A stretch of DNA of 38,309 nucleotides from CAZXSK01 sp964642855 (GCA_964642855.1 CAZXSK010000040.1:1-38309), one strand, 5' to 3'. Positions 7,767 to 17,200 are shown, counted from the stretch's first letter. The notes: generated from the letters alone by a model not told the origin. Translations and numbers: made by a program.

Positions 7767-9854
7767 ATGTCCGGTTGGTTTCGCTCAATGACGATAGGAA
7801 AGAAGCTCTCTTTCGGCTTCGCAATGGTTCTGGTTCTGCTGGCTGTGGTCAGCGCGTTTTCGGTTCGGGGTATCTCAGGAATGTCCTCGGACGCAAAGGC
7901 AGTGATCGAGAAGAATACGCTTACGGCGAGTCTGTCTCAGCGGGAGATCGACCATCTCAACTGGGCAGGAAAAGTAAGCGCCCTGTTCACCGATGAGGAT
8001 GTCACTTCGCTGGACGTACAAACCGACCCCACCCGATGTGCCTTCGGCAAGTGGTATCACAGTGAACAGCGAGTCCGGGCTGAGGAACTCATCCCCGGCC
8101 TGGCCGATGTAATGGCGCGTATCGAGGAGCCTCACCGGAGGCTGCACGACTCGGCGAAAGAGATCGACCGAACATTCCGGCAGGCCAACCTGGAGTTGGG
8201 ACGAGTGCTCGCCCACCGCAAGGCCGATCATCTCACCTGGCTGAACAGAGTCGCCGATGGGCTGATGGACGCATCTGTCACTCGTATCGATATCCAAGAT
8301 GACCCGACCCGTTGTGCACTGGGAAAATGGCTGAGCTCACCCGGTGTTGTCAGACGCCGCGAAAGCGATCCACAGTTCGCTCAGATGCTTGATCGCATCG
8401 TCCAGCCGCACGAGAGACTCCACACGAGTATCCAGGAGATCAACGCGCTGCTCGCCCAGGGCAAGCGAGACCAAGCCATTGCCGTGTTCGATCAGCGCAG
8501 CAAACCGGCCGCCGAAGAGACCATTGAACCCCTGGAGGAACTCATCGCATGGAACGCCGATCGCATCGAGGGAATGCAGCAGGCATCGCATGTTCTGGTC
8601 AAGGAAACCCAGCCGGCGTTGCATGATGTGCAGGAACTGCTCCGAGAAGCTCGTGACCTCGTTGACAAGGAAGTTGGGGACACGAATCGAGGGATGCTGC
8701 ATTCGGCATCGGTGACCAATACGATCGTGGTCGTGGTATCCCTGGCGGCGGTTCTGTTGGGCATCGTCCTGGCATACGTGATTGGCAAGAGCATTGTCTC
8801 CGCACTCAAGCAGGTGATCGAGGGTCTTTCCGACGGCAGCGAGCAGACCACCAGTGCATCGGGGCAGGTCGCTGCTTCCAGCCAGTCTCTCGCCGAAGGC
8901 GCTTCCGAGCAGGCAGCTTCCATCGAAGAGATCACCTCCTCGGTCGAAGAGATCTCTTCGATGGTCAAAAACTCCGCAGGCGCCACCCAGCAGGTCGCGG
9001 AGATGTCCGCCCAGAACACCGCCAACGCCCGCGAAGCCAACTCCCTGATGACCGAGTCGGCCCAGCTGGTCGATCGCGGACAGCAATCGATGGGCAGACT
9101 CTCCACCGCAGTCGACGAGATCAAGGGCTCCTCCGAGCAGACGGCCAAAATCATCAAGACCATCGACGAGATCGCCTTCCAGACCAACCTGCTGGCCCTC
9201 AACGCTGCCGTCGAAGCCGCCCGCGCGGGAGACGCCGGCAAAGGCTTTGCCGTCGTCGCCGAGGAGGTCCGCAATCTCGCCGCACGATCGGCAGAGGCCG
9301 CCCGCAATACCGCCTCGCTGATCGAGCAGTCCCTCAAGAACGCCGACAACGGCGTGACCGTCGCATCCGAGACGGCCGAAGCCTTGACCGCCATCACCGA
9401 GAGCTCCCAGAAGGTCGCCACACTGATCGGAGAGATCTCCGCAGCCAGTGAGGAACAAACCCGCCTGGTCCAAGAGGTATCCGAAGCCTCCGGCGAACAG
9501 GCCAAGGGCGTCGAGCAGATCTCTTCCTCCGTGGCACAGATGGACAAGGTCACCCAGGCCAATGCCGCCACCGCCGAAGAATCCGCCTCGGCCGCAGAAG
9601 AACTCTCCAGCCAGGCAGAGGAACTCAACCGAATGGTGGGGGACCTCCAGGCCATGGTCACGAAGAAGGCCAGAGAGGAGAGGCGGAGCCGGAACTACGA
9701 AGGCAATGCCAGTTGCCGCTCCCCCGATCAGGCCGATGAAGCACATCGCCTACGTCGTCCACAGATTCACTCAACAGAAGAACCTTCCTGGCGCGATGCA
9801 GTCAGTGACGCTCAAGACTACCAGGAGACGGATCCACGACTGTCGGACTTCTGA
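7767..9854 (+). CDS. Chemoreceptor (methyl-accepting protein) with tandem CZB zinc-binding domains
   Basis: 695 residues from the ATG at 7767, preceded by AAAGGAG with a short spacer. Membrane helices lie at about 14-31 and 318-340, so the region between them should be periplasmic. That region holds two CZB-like domains with the same spacing of likely zinc ligands: H63, C91, H123, H127 and H155, C183, H215, H219. Both contain the CxxGKW signature. After the second helix there is only a stub resembling the start of a HAMP domain, then the coiled-coil signalling domain with the conserved hairpin tip (EIAFQTNLLALNAAVEAARAG). From 8786 to 9684 the DNA appears identical to that of the next receptor gene; the tail after that differs. 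It should signal to CheA and CheW. No che genes lie nearby. Confidence 0.93.
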   Translation: MSGWFRSMTIGKKLSFGFAMVLVLLAVVSAFSVRGISGMSSDAKAVIEKNTLTASLSQREIDHLNWAGKVSALFTDEDVTSLDVQTDPTRCAFGKWYHSEQRVRAEELIPGLADVMARIEEPHRRLHDSAKEIDRTFRQANLELGRVLAHRKADHLTWLNRVADGLMDASVTRIDIQDDPTRCALGKWLSSPGVVRRRESDPQFAQMLDRIVQPHERLHTSIQEINALLAQGKRDQAIAVFDQRSKPAAEETIEPLEELIAWNADRIEGMQQASHVLVKETQPALHDVQELLREARDLVDKEVGDTNRGMLHSASVTNTIVVVVSLAAVLLGIVLAYVIGKSIVSALKQVIEGLSDGSEQTTSASGQVAASSQSLAEGASEQAASIEEITSSVEEISSMVKNSAGATQQVAEMSAQNTANAREANSLMTESAQLVDRGQQSMGRLSTAVDEIKGSSEQTAKIIKTIDEIAFQTNLLALNAAVEAARAGDAGKGFAVVAEEVRNLAARSAEAARNTASLIEQSLKNADNGVTVASETAEALTAITESSQKVATLIGEISAASEEQTRLVQEVSEASGEQAKGVEQISSSVAQMDKVTQANAATAEESASAAEELSSQAEELNRMVGDLQAMVTKKAREERRSRNYEGNASCRSPDQADEAHRLRRPQIHSTEEPSWRDAVSDAQDYQETDPRLSDF
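8786..9684 (+). repeat. Direct repeat copy 1: chemoreceptor signalling module
   Basis: This 899-bp segment matches 11129-12027 at a constant offset of 2343 with no mismatch that I found by eye. It runs from just after the second membrane helix to shortly before the variable C-terminal tail. Differences begin sharply at both ends. Confidence 0.9.
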
Positions 9855-10181
9855 TCGGGCTTCAGCACCGGAGATGAGCGAAAGGCCTCGGGATCAGCCG
9901 ACCCCGAGGCCTGCTCTTTGCGCATGCGACACGGAAATGGGCCAGGTCCTCCATGGAAGTGCGAGGATTTATTGAATGCCCCCCCTGCTCCAGCCGATAT
10001 GCCCTGTGAACCGAGATGCTGTCAATCACACGACAGCCTGTAGAACATCAAGGAATCAGGGGAAACGCTCTGGGGCGCATCGCAGAGGAATGCGGCGTTC
10101 CAGGGCAGCCGCACCTGACTCGGCCTCGGGGCCGGCGCGGCACCTCGTAACCATCGGAACAAAGTCACTCGGAGTCTCACG
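9855..10181 (+). other. 327-bp intergenic region between the chemoreceptor genes
   Basis: The region holds the terminator of the first receptor gene (9883-9912) and a leader with nested stems at 10064-10099 (AACGC with GCGTT, CGCAT with ATGCG). A CGCAGAGG element (10081-10088) followed by GGCGTT also occurs in the leader of the first receptor. No convincing promoter or gene is seen. Confidence 0.45.
9883..9912 (+). terminator. Intrinsic terminator after the first chemoreceptor gene
   Basis: A perfect 10-bp stem (AGGCCTCGGG with CCCGAGGCCT), a 10-nt loop, and then GCTCTTTG. The T-tract is short, but the stem is strong and lies 28 bp after the stop codon. Confidence 0.65.
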
Positions 10182-12149
10182 ATGCTCAAGAACCTCACCG
10201 TTACCTGGCGTATTTCATTGGGTTTCGCGGCCATCCTTTTGCTGCTGGTTCTGGTAGCGGCAATCTCCTTTAACGGCCAGCACAGTGCCGCAGTTGGTTT
10301 TGAGGAGTACCGTGGCTTGGCCAGGGACACCAACTTGGTAGGCCGACTTCAAGCAAACATGCTGATGGTTCGCATGAACGTTAAGGACTTCATCATCACC
10401 GGCAGCGAAGAGGACCGTCGACAGTTTGATGACTACTGGCAGGCCACCCAGGGCTTCATGGACACGGCCCAGCAGGAGATCCAGAATCCCACGAGAGCCA
10501 AGCTGGTTGACGACGCAGACGAGATGATGGCCCAGTATGGGCCTTCGTTTGGTGAGGTCGTCAAGCTGATGAACCGGCGAGATGAACTCGTAAACGGTGT
10601 CCTGAATGTCAACGGCCCAAAGATGCAGCGAGCGCTCACCAACCTGCTCGACGAAACCAGCCAGCGGGATGAGACTGAAGCCTCCAGGCAGACGGCCTAC
10701 GCGCTTCGGGCGCTGCTTCTGGCCCGCCTGTATGTCGTCAAGTTCCTCGACACCAATGTCCAGGCCGATGTCGACCGTGTCGCTGCGGAGTTTCGGGATT
10801 TCCACCTCCGCATCGAGCAGGTTGAGCAGTCATCGTCGGCCGCCAAGGCCACTCTTCAGGAAGTTCGCAGACTGGCGGAGGAATACACTCGGGCATTCGA
10901 TGGAACGGTTCAGGCAATCGCCAAACGCAATGCTATCATAGATGAGCAACTGGACGTGCTTGGCCCGCAATTCGCCCAAGCAATAGAGGATGTCAAACTG
11001 TCGGTGAAGGAAGACCAGGACACCCTGGGCCCGAAGCTTCAGCAGGCCAACACCACGACGCAGATTCTTACGGGGGCAATCTCCTTCGGCGCCGTGGTCG
11101 TCGGTGTCCTGCTGGCAGCACTGATCACCAAGAGCATTGTCTCCGCACTCAAGCAGGTGATCGAGGGTCTTTCCGACGGCAGCGAGCAGACCACCAGTGC
11201 ATCGGGGCAGGTCGCTGCTTCCAGCCAGTCTCTCGCCGAAGGCGCTTCCGAGCAGGCAGCTTCCATCGAAGAGATCACCTCCTCGGTCGAAGAGATCTCT
11301 TCGATGGTCAAAAACTCCGCAGGCGCCACCCAGCAGGTCGCGGAGATGTCCGCCCAGAACACCGCCAACGCCCGCGAAGCCAACTCCCTGATGACCGAGT
11401 CGGCCCAGCTGGTCGATCGCGGACAGCAATCGATGGGCAGACTCTCCACCGCAGTCGACGAGATCAAGGGCTCCTCCGAGCAGACGGCCAAAATCATCAA
11501 GACCATCGACGAGATCGCCTTCCAGACCAACCTGCTGGCCCTCAACGCTGCCGTCGAAGCCGCCCGCGCGGGAGACGCCGGCAAAGGCTTTGCCGTCGTC
11601 GCCGAGGAGGTCCGCAATCTCGCCGCACGATCGGCAGAGGCCGCCCGCAATACCGCCTCGCTGATCGAGCAGTCCCTCAAGAACGCCGACAACGGCGTGA
11701 CCGTCGCATCCGAGACGGCCGAAGCCTTGACCGCCATCACCGAGAGCTCCCAGAAGGTCGCCACACTGATCGGAGAGATCTCCGCAGCCAGTGAGGAACA
11801 AACCCGCCTGGTCCAAGAGGTATCCGAAGCCTCCGGCGAACAGGCCAAGGGCGTCGAGCAGATCTCTTCCTCCGTGGCACAGATGGACAAGGTCACCCAG
11901 GCCAATGCCGCCACCGCCGAAGAATCCGCCTCGGCCGCAGAAGAACTCTCCAGCCAGGCAGAGGAACTCAACCGAATGGTGGGGGACCTCCAGGCCATGG
12001 TCACGAAGAAGGCCAGAGAGGAGAGGCATCGTCGGTCCAAGTACGCCCCGACCGACCCGGGAGAGATGAAGAGGCCCCAGATCACCGATTCCGAATTCAG
12101 CGGAGACGCAGACTGGCGGATGGAGACCGAGGAGTCAACGGTCAACTGA
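10182..12149 (+). CDS. Chemoreceptor with helical (HBM-like) periplasmic sensor domain
   Basis: 655 residues; GGAG lies 7 nt before the ATG. A membrane helix at about 11-30, a purely helical periplasmic region of about 255 residues and a second helix near 292-316 form the sensor half. The length and the internal ARLYVVKFLDT segment resemble the helical bimodular (HBM) ligand-binding domain, which binds organic acids or polyamines in other bacteria; the ligand here is unknown. The sensor is unrelated to that of the preceding receptor, yet the following signalling module (11129-12027) appears identical in DNA. As in that receptor, a full HAMP domain is missing. The C-terminal tail of about 40 residues is acidic and unique. 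Both receptors should enter the same chemosensory arrays. Confidence 0.92.
   Translation: MLKNLTVTWRISLGFAAILLLLVLVAAISFNGQHSAAVGFEEYRGLARDTNLVGRLQANMLMVRMNVKDFIITGSEEDRRQFDDYWQATQGFMDTAQQEIQNPTRAKLVDDADEMMAQYGPSFGEVVKLMNRRDELVNGVLNVNGPKMQRALTNLLDETSQRDETEASRQTAYALRALLLARLYVVKFLDTNVQADVDRVAAEFRDFHLRIEQVEQSSSAAKATLQEVRRLAEEYTRAFDGTVQAIAKRNAIIDEQLDVLGPQFAQAIEDVKLSVKEDQDTLGPKLQQANTTTQILTGAISFGAVVVGVLLAALITKSIVSALKQVIEGLSDGSEQTTSASGQVAASSQSLAEGASEQAASIEEITSSVEEISSMVKNSAGATQQVAEMSAQNTANAREANSLMTESAQLVDRGQQSMGRLSTAVDEIKGSSEQTAKIIKTIDEIAFQTNLLALNAAVEAARAGDAGKGFAVVAEEVRNLAARSAEAARNTASLIEQSLKNADNGVTVASETAEALTAITESSQKVATLIGEISAASEEQTRLVQEVSEASGEQAKGVEQISSSVAQMDKVTQANAATAEESASAAEELSSQAEELNRMVGDLQAMVTKKAREERHRRSKYAPTDPGEMKRPQITDSEFSGDADWRMETEESTVN
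11129..12027 (+). repeat. Direct repeat copy 2: chemoreceptor signalling module
   Basis: Second copy of the 899-bp segment at 8786-9684. The match includes third codon positions, so it reflects recent duplication or gene conversion rather than protein-level constraint alone. Confidence 0.9.
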
Positions 12150-12181
12150 CCGAGACAGGCATCTGCAGATACACCAACAAC

Positions 12182-12218
12182 GCAGGCTGGGCGACGTGAG
12201 AGACGACGTCCAGCCTGC
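12182..12218 (+). terminator. Strong hairpin after the second chemoreceptor gene
   Basis: GCAGGCTGG pairs with CCAGCCTGC (9 bp), with a possible inner GACGT/ACGTC pairing. No T-run follows, so it may act as a U-independent terminator or an mRNA end stabiliser. Confidence 0.45.
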
Positions 12219-12249
12219 CTGCTGCGCTGCATGCCTGCAGAATCTTGCA

Positions 12250-12277
12250 TTGACGGCGAGGAAGGGGCCGATATAAT
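12250..12277 (+). promoter_or_regulatory. Near-consensus sigma70-type promoter of the cimA leader
   Basis: TTGACG (12250-12255), a 16-nt spacer and a perfect TATAAT (12272-12277). Transcription should begin near 12284, about 236 nt before the cimA start, leaving room for the leader peptide and attenuator. Confidence 0.75.
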
Positions 12278-12328
12278 CCAATGATCGGTTGCCCCGTCGG
12301 GGCGACAAAGGCACAGAATGAGGCGACG

Positions 12329-12442
12329 ATGCGGACGAATGCACGCAACATGCTGATCGCTCGTGGCTCTGATGTCAGAGCCCGGGGCGACGTCCGCGCC
12401 CGGATCATTTCCGTCATCGTACGTCCTCAACCTGCGCCTTAG
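12329..12442 (+). CDS. Leader peptide with Ile/Val control codons
   Basis: 37 codons with a GAGG motif five bases before the ATG. After an Arg- and Ala-rich body, the peptide has the run Ile-Ile-Ser-Val-Ile-Val (codons 26-31) and ends in RPQPAP. Leader peptides of ilv operons in enterobacteria have the same style: a hydrophobic control run shortly before a Pro/Ala-rich end. The run ends four bases before a segment (12425-12439) that can pair with the 5' arm of the terminator. A ribosome stalled for lack of charged Ile or Val tRNA would favour that pairing and let transcription reach cimA. The peptide itself is probably not functional. It is too short for most gene finders, and the call rests on its setting. 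Confidence 0.7.
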   Translation: MRTNARNMLIARGSDVRARGDVRARIISVIVRPQPAP

Positions 12443-12507
12443 GGATCCGGGAACGAAACTGACCTCTTCCAGGCCTTGAGGCTTCTGACAGCTTCAAGGC
12501 CTTTTTT
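12425..12507 (+). promoter_or_regulatory. Attenuator: terminator and alternative antiterminator of cimA
   Basis: The terminator pairs AGGCCTTGA (12471-12479) with TCAAGGCCT (12494-12502), can extend inward by about three pairs, and is followed by a run of T to 12507. The alternative fold pairs CCTCAA (12425-12430) with TTGAGG (12476-12481) and GCCT (12436-12439) with AGGC (12471-12474), which would open the terminator. The cimA start codon lies 12 nt beyond the T-run. Confidence 0.7.
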
Positions 12508-12519
12508 CACGGTGACATC

Positions 12520-14118
12520 ATGACCAACAGCAAGCAACGAGTCGAAATCTACGACACGACCCTTCGCGACGGCACCCAGGCCCAGGGCGTGAGTCTGTCT
12601 CTCCAGGACAAGCTCGCCATCGCTGAGGCACTGGACCAGTTGGGGGTGGACTACATCGAGGGCGGATACCCGCTGAGCAATCCGAAGGATGCCGCCTTCT
12701 TCCAGGAGATGAAGAACACGAGTCTCGAACGTGCCAGGCTGACCGCCTTCGGCATGACCCGTCGACGCGGCGTGAAGGCGGCCGACGACGTGGGCATGAA
12801 CGCCCTGCTGGACAGCGAAGCCCCCGTCGTTACGATCGTGGGCAAGACCTGGGACCTGCATGTGCGAGAGGTGTTGCGCGTCGATGAGGACGAGAACCTG
12901 CGCATGATCGCCGACTCGGTCGGCCTGATGGTCAAAGCCGGCCGCGAGATGATCTACGACGCTGAGCACTTCTTCGATGGCTATCGGGCGAATCCGGAGT
13001 ACGCGATGAGAACGCTCGGGGCGGCCGTCGAGCAAGGCGCGTCCTGCCTTGTCCTCTGCGAAACCAACGGCGGCGCCCTGCCCGAACAGGTCGCCGAGGC
13101 CGTCGATGCGGTCCGCCAAGCGTATCCGGACGTGAAGCTGGGCATCCACTGTCACAACGATGGTGACCTCGCCACGGCGAACTCCCTGGCAGCGGTGCTG
13201 CATGGCTGCTGTCACGTGCAGGGAACGATCAACGGCATCGGTGAACGATGCGGCAACGCCGACCTCTGCGCGGTGATCGGTAATCTTGCTGTCAAATACG
13301 ATCGTGACGTCCTCACGCCCGAGACTCTCGGCAAGTTGGCTGAAACATCTCGTTACGTCTACGAGGTGGCGAATCTCAACTTCCGAGACAATCAGCCGTT
13401 CGTGGGTTCCTCCGCTTTTGCCCACAAGGGCGGCATGCACGTCCACGCGGTGCAACGGAATGTTTCCACCTACGAGCATATGGATCCCGAGATCGTCGGC
13501 AATACGCGGCGGATCCTCGTCAGTGAGGTCTCGGGCGCGAGCAACATCGCAGCGACCGCCCCGGCGAAGTTCAAGCTCAACGAGAATCGCGACGCTCAGA
13601 AGAAGATCCTTCAGCGGGTCATGGAACTCGAGAACCAAGGCTACCAGTTTGAGGCCGCTGAGGGCAGCTTCGAGATGATCGTTCGGAGGATCCTGGGGGG
13701 AAGTTGGTACCGCAAGCTGTGGGATCTCGATCACTACCGCTGCACGATCCTGCGCCGCGACGGCGACGAAGTCGGCACCGAGGCCACGGTCAAGCTTCTT
13801 GTTGATGGTGATCCTCGGCATACGGTAGCCGAAGGCGATGGCCCGTTCGATTCGCTGCATAAGGCACTGTGCGCGGCCTTGCGGAGCCACTATCCATGCG
13901 TCGACACGCTGCACCTGATGGACTACAAAGTTCGCGTGGTAAACACGGCTGCCGAAACCGCAGCGAAGGTGCGCGTGGTCGTTGACTGGCATGACGCCAG
14001 TGCGGAAACCTACTTCGGCAGCGTCGGTGTCAGCGAGAACATCATCGACGCTTCGTGGCAGGCACTGGTCGACGCCGTGGAGTTCAAGATCCTCACCGAC
14101 GGGGACGAGGCTGAGTAA
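12520..14118 (+). CDS. cimA: Citramalate synthase
   Basis: 532 residues. The enzyme condenses pyruvate and acetyl-CoA to (R)-citramalate, the first step of the threonine-independent isoleucine route. The N-terminal TIM barrel has DTTLRDGTQ (R16, D17 at the active site), YIEGGYPLSNPKD, the metal-binding HCH motif (H210, H212) and a GIGERCGNADL segment. The HKGGMHVHAV linker and a C-terminal LeuA-type regulatory domain (about 400-525) follow. The IEGGxPxSNPKD version and the overall length point to citramalate synthase rather than isopropylmalate synthase; a homocitrate or isopropylmalate role is less likely. GGTGA before the ATG is a weak ribosome site. Expression is probably controlled by the Ile/Val attenuator directly upstream, which agrees with a role in isoleucine synthesis. 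valS follows after 97 bp. Confidence 0.93.
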   Translation: MTNSKQRVEIYDTTLRDGTQAQGVSLSLQDKLAIAEALDQLGVDYIEGGYPLSNPKDAAFFQEMKNTSLERARLTAFGMTRRRGVKAADDVGMNALLDSEAPVVTIVGKTWDLHVREVLRVDEDENLRMIADSVGLMVKAGREMIYDAEHFFDGYRANPEYAMRTLGAAVEQGASCLVLCETNGGALPEQVAEAVDAVRQAYPDVKLGIHCHNDGDLATANSLAAVLHGCCHVQGTINGIGERCGNADLCAVIGNLAVKYDRDVLTPETLGKLAETSRYVYEVANLNFRDNQPFVGSSAFAHKGGMHVHAVQRNVSTYEHMDPEIVGNTRRILVSEVSGASNIAATAPAKFKLNENRDAQKKILQRVMELENQGYQFEAAEGSFEMIVRRILGGSWYRKLWDLDHYRCTILRRDGDEVGTEATVKLLVDGDPRHTVAEGDGPFDSLHKALCAALRSHYPCVDTLHLMDYKVRVVNTAAETAAKVRVVVDWHDASAETYFGSVGVSENIIDASWQALVDAVEFKILTDGDEAE

Positions 14119-14215
14119 CCAGACAGCCCTCACCGGTGGAACGCTGAGGGGTGGTTCGGCTATAAAGGCTAGTTCCATCGCATCGAATTCAGTCAGACAC
14201 GAACCCGGAAACAGC

Positions 14216-17200
14216 ATGAGCGAACTGAGCAAAATCTACGACCCCAAGGCGGTCGAGAGCGAGATTTACCAGCAGTGGATTGAGAGGGGCAGCTTCCATG
14301 CAGACCCCAACGCTGGCGGCGACCCGTTCTGCATCGTGATCCCTCCGCCCAACGTCACCGCTGCGTTGCATCTCGGACACGCCCTGAACAATACGCTGCA
14401 GGACGTGTTGATCCGCTATCGACGGATGACGGGCAGGAACACGCTCTGGATGCCCGGAACCGACCACGCGGGCATCGCCACGCAGACGGTCGTCGAGAAA
14501 CGCGTCCTGGCCGAACAGGGCAAGCGGCGGACCGACTTCCAACGCGACGAGTTCGTCAGCCTGATCCAGGATTGGAAGGACCAGTACGAACAGCGCATTA
14601 CCGATCAGCTCAAGCTCATCGGGTGCTCGTGCGACTGGGACCGCCAGCGATTCACAATGGACGACGTTTGCGCCCGCGCCGTGCGAACCGTCTTCTTCAG
14701 GCTTTTCAACGAGGGGCTGATCTACCGCGGCAAACGCCTGGTCAACTGGGATCCCGCCACCCAGACCGTTCTCGCGGACGACGAGGTCGAGCACGAGACC
14801 GTCGAGGGACATTTCTGGTATCTTCAGTACCCCCTGGTCGAGACGGTTGCCCTGCCCGACGGCCAGACCGTCGAGCACGTTACGGTCGCAACCACCAGGC
14901 CGGAAACCATGCTCGGCGACACCGCGATCGCCATGAACCCCGCGGACCCGCGAGCCGAGTACCTGATCGGAAAGAAGGTTCGCCTGCCCATCGTAGGCCG
15001 GGTGATCCCCATCGTCGGCGATGACCACGTCGTTCTGCCCGATCCGGACAGCGACGATCCGAAGGCGAAGTTCTCCACCGGTTTCCTGAAGGTTACTCCC
15101 GCCCACGACCCGGACGACTACCAGATCGGCGAGCGACATCTCGAAGAGATCGCGGCGGTTCTTGCCCCCCAAGCCGACCCCGCCGACGTCCGCAAGAACG
15201 TGTTCATCAACGTCATGGCTCCGGACGGATCGATCTCCGACCGTTATGGCTGGAACGACGCCGACGCGCCCGAAGCCCAGAACCTCATCGGCATGGATCG
15301 CTTCGAAGCCCGGGAAGCAATCGTCGAGTGGTTCCGCAGTGAGAACCTCCTGGAAAACGTTCGCGAGTACGCCCACGAAGTGGGCCACAGCTATCGAAGT
15401 CACGTGCCCATCGAGCCGTATCTCTCCGACCAATGGTACGTAGCCGTCAAGAAGCCCGTCGACCGACTGGCCGAGAAGTTCGGTGACGGGGAGATCGAAA
15501 GCACCGACGTGCCGCACAATTCGCTGGCCGGGCTGGCACTGAAGCCCCTGCTCGACGGTCGACTCAAGTTCACGCCCGCACGATACGCGAGCAATTACCG
15601 CACCTGGCTGGAGAATCTCCGGGACTGGCCGATCTCTCGTCAGCTCTGGTGGGGCCATCGCATCCCGATCTGGTCGCGAACATTCGATCTGACGCCGGAT
15701 AACTGGGAGCGGGACTTCCTCCGAAACATCATCGACCCCCTGCTGGAGGAGAACAACTGGTGCGATCCCGACGCGGTCAGCGTGCGTGTGATCCACGCCG
15801 AATCCGGCGAGGCCGTCCAGGACCTCAGCGACCTGCTGCCCATCACCGCCGATACCGCCGGAGAATACACCGTTTATGTCTGTCCGCTGGACGACTCTCT
15901 CGCCCAGCCACTGGCCGAGCTTGGGTTCCAGCAGGACCCGGACGTCCTGGATACCTGGTTCTCCTCGGCGCTCTGGCCGTTCAGCACGCTCAAATGGCCG
16001 CAGGAGTCGCCGCTTCTGAAGACCTTCTACCCCGGGCACGTCCTCTGCACCGCCCGGGAGATCATTACGCTGTGGGTTTCCCGCATGGTGATGATGGGCC
16101 AGTACTGTCGCGGAGACATCCCCTTCTCAGACGTGTTCATCCACGCGATGATCCAGGACGGCCAGGGACGCAAGATGTCCAAGAGTCTGGGTAACGGCAT
16201 CGACCCGCTGGATATCTGCGATTCCCACGGCGCCGACGCGATGCGCTTTACGCTGGTCAGCATGACCACGCAGACCCAGGACGTCCGCATGCCCGTGGCC
16301 GAGATGGAACTGCCCGACGGGCGAAAGGTGAACTCGTCGCCGAAATTCGACATAGGCCGCAACTTCTGCAACAAGCTTTGGAACGCGTCGCGGTTCGCGA
16401 TGATGAACCTCACCGACGTTCCAGCCTGGCAGGACGTCAATACCACCCAAGCCCTCTCGGACCGGTGGGTCCTGTCGCGGCTTAGGCATGCCATTGAAAA
16501 TGCAACCGCCGGGATCGAACAGTTCCGATACAACGAACTGGCCGATACGCTCTATCACTTCGTGTGGGACGACTTCTGCGATTGGTATCTGGAGGTCGCC
16601 AAGGTGCGTATCGCCGGCGGAGACCAGGCTCCAAAGGCCATCGTTGCCCACGTACTGGACTGCATTCTCAAAATGCTTCACCCGGTGGCACCGTTCATCA
16701 CGGAGGAGATCTGGCAGAAACTCGGATCGCTGCTCCCTTCCCGCGGCCCGCAAGGTCAGGCGGCCGACATGCTGATCTCCGCCCCCTGGCCAGGCGACGA
16801 AGCCGGCAGGACCGACCCCGCCGCCGAACGTGAGTTCCAGTTACTCCAGGAAGTCATCCGGGAGATCCGCAACGTGCGGACCCAGAACAACGTCCCGCCC
16901 TCACAGAAGGTCGACGCCATCCTTCAGGCACCGCAGGCGGAGGGCGAGGTGTTCGAGCGGAACCTGCCTATCCTGCAGGCCATGGCGAATCTGGAAAGCA
17001 CCGCCGTAACATCCGAGCAGGTCGATCGACCGGCCAACGCCGCGGCGGCGGCCTGCGGGAATGTTCAGGCCCTCGTGCTGGGGGTCGTTGACCGCGAGGC
17101 TGAAGTCCAGCGGCTTACCAAGCAGAAAGAGACGTTGTTGAAAGGCATCGGCGGGATCAAGGGCAAGCTGGGCAACGAGAATTTCCTGACCAAGGCTCCC

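Larger units (their letters stand above)
12150..12519 (+). other. 370-bp region: receptor gene end, then promoter and attenuator leader of cimA
   Basis: In order the region holds a strong hairpin after the receptor gene (12182-12218), a near-consensus promoter (12250-12277), a short hairpin at the predicted transcript 5' end (12291-12303, GCCCC with GGGGC), a 37-codon leader peptide (12329-12442) and a terminator hairpin (12471-12507). The layout is that of an amino-acid biosynthesis attenuator. Confidence 0.65.

Noticed and set aside
8337..9746. Long open frames antisense to the first chemoreceptor gene (8337-9746 and 8492-9661)
   Set aside because: They are shadows of the GC-rich coding strand: Gly/Leu/Asp-rich or Ser/Ala-rich with no domain features. 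The same shadows recur opposite the repeat copy in the second receptor gene.
8786..12027. The two repeat copies as ends of a composite mobile element
   Set aside because: The repeats are in-frame coding segments of receptors and no transposase or integrase lies between or near them.
14127..14150. Possible T-box remnant (GGTGGAAC) before valS
   Set aside because: The T-box core GGTGGNACCGCG is not complete, the 97-bp gap is too short for a stem I region with a specifier loop, and no terminator with a T-run follows.
12439..14232. 597-codon open frame opposite cimA
   Set aside because: It covers the attenuator and cimA in antisense and has no recognisable domain, while cimA is clear.
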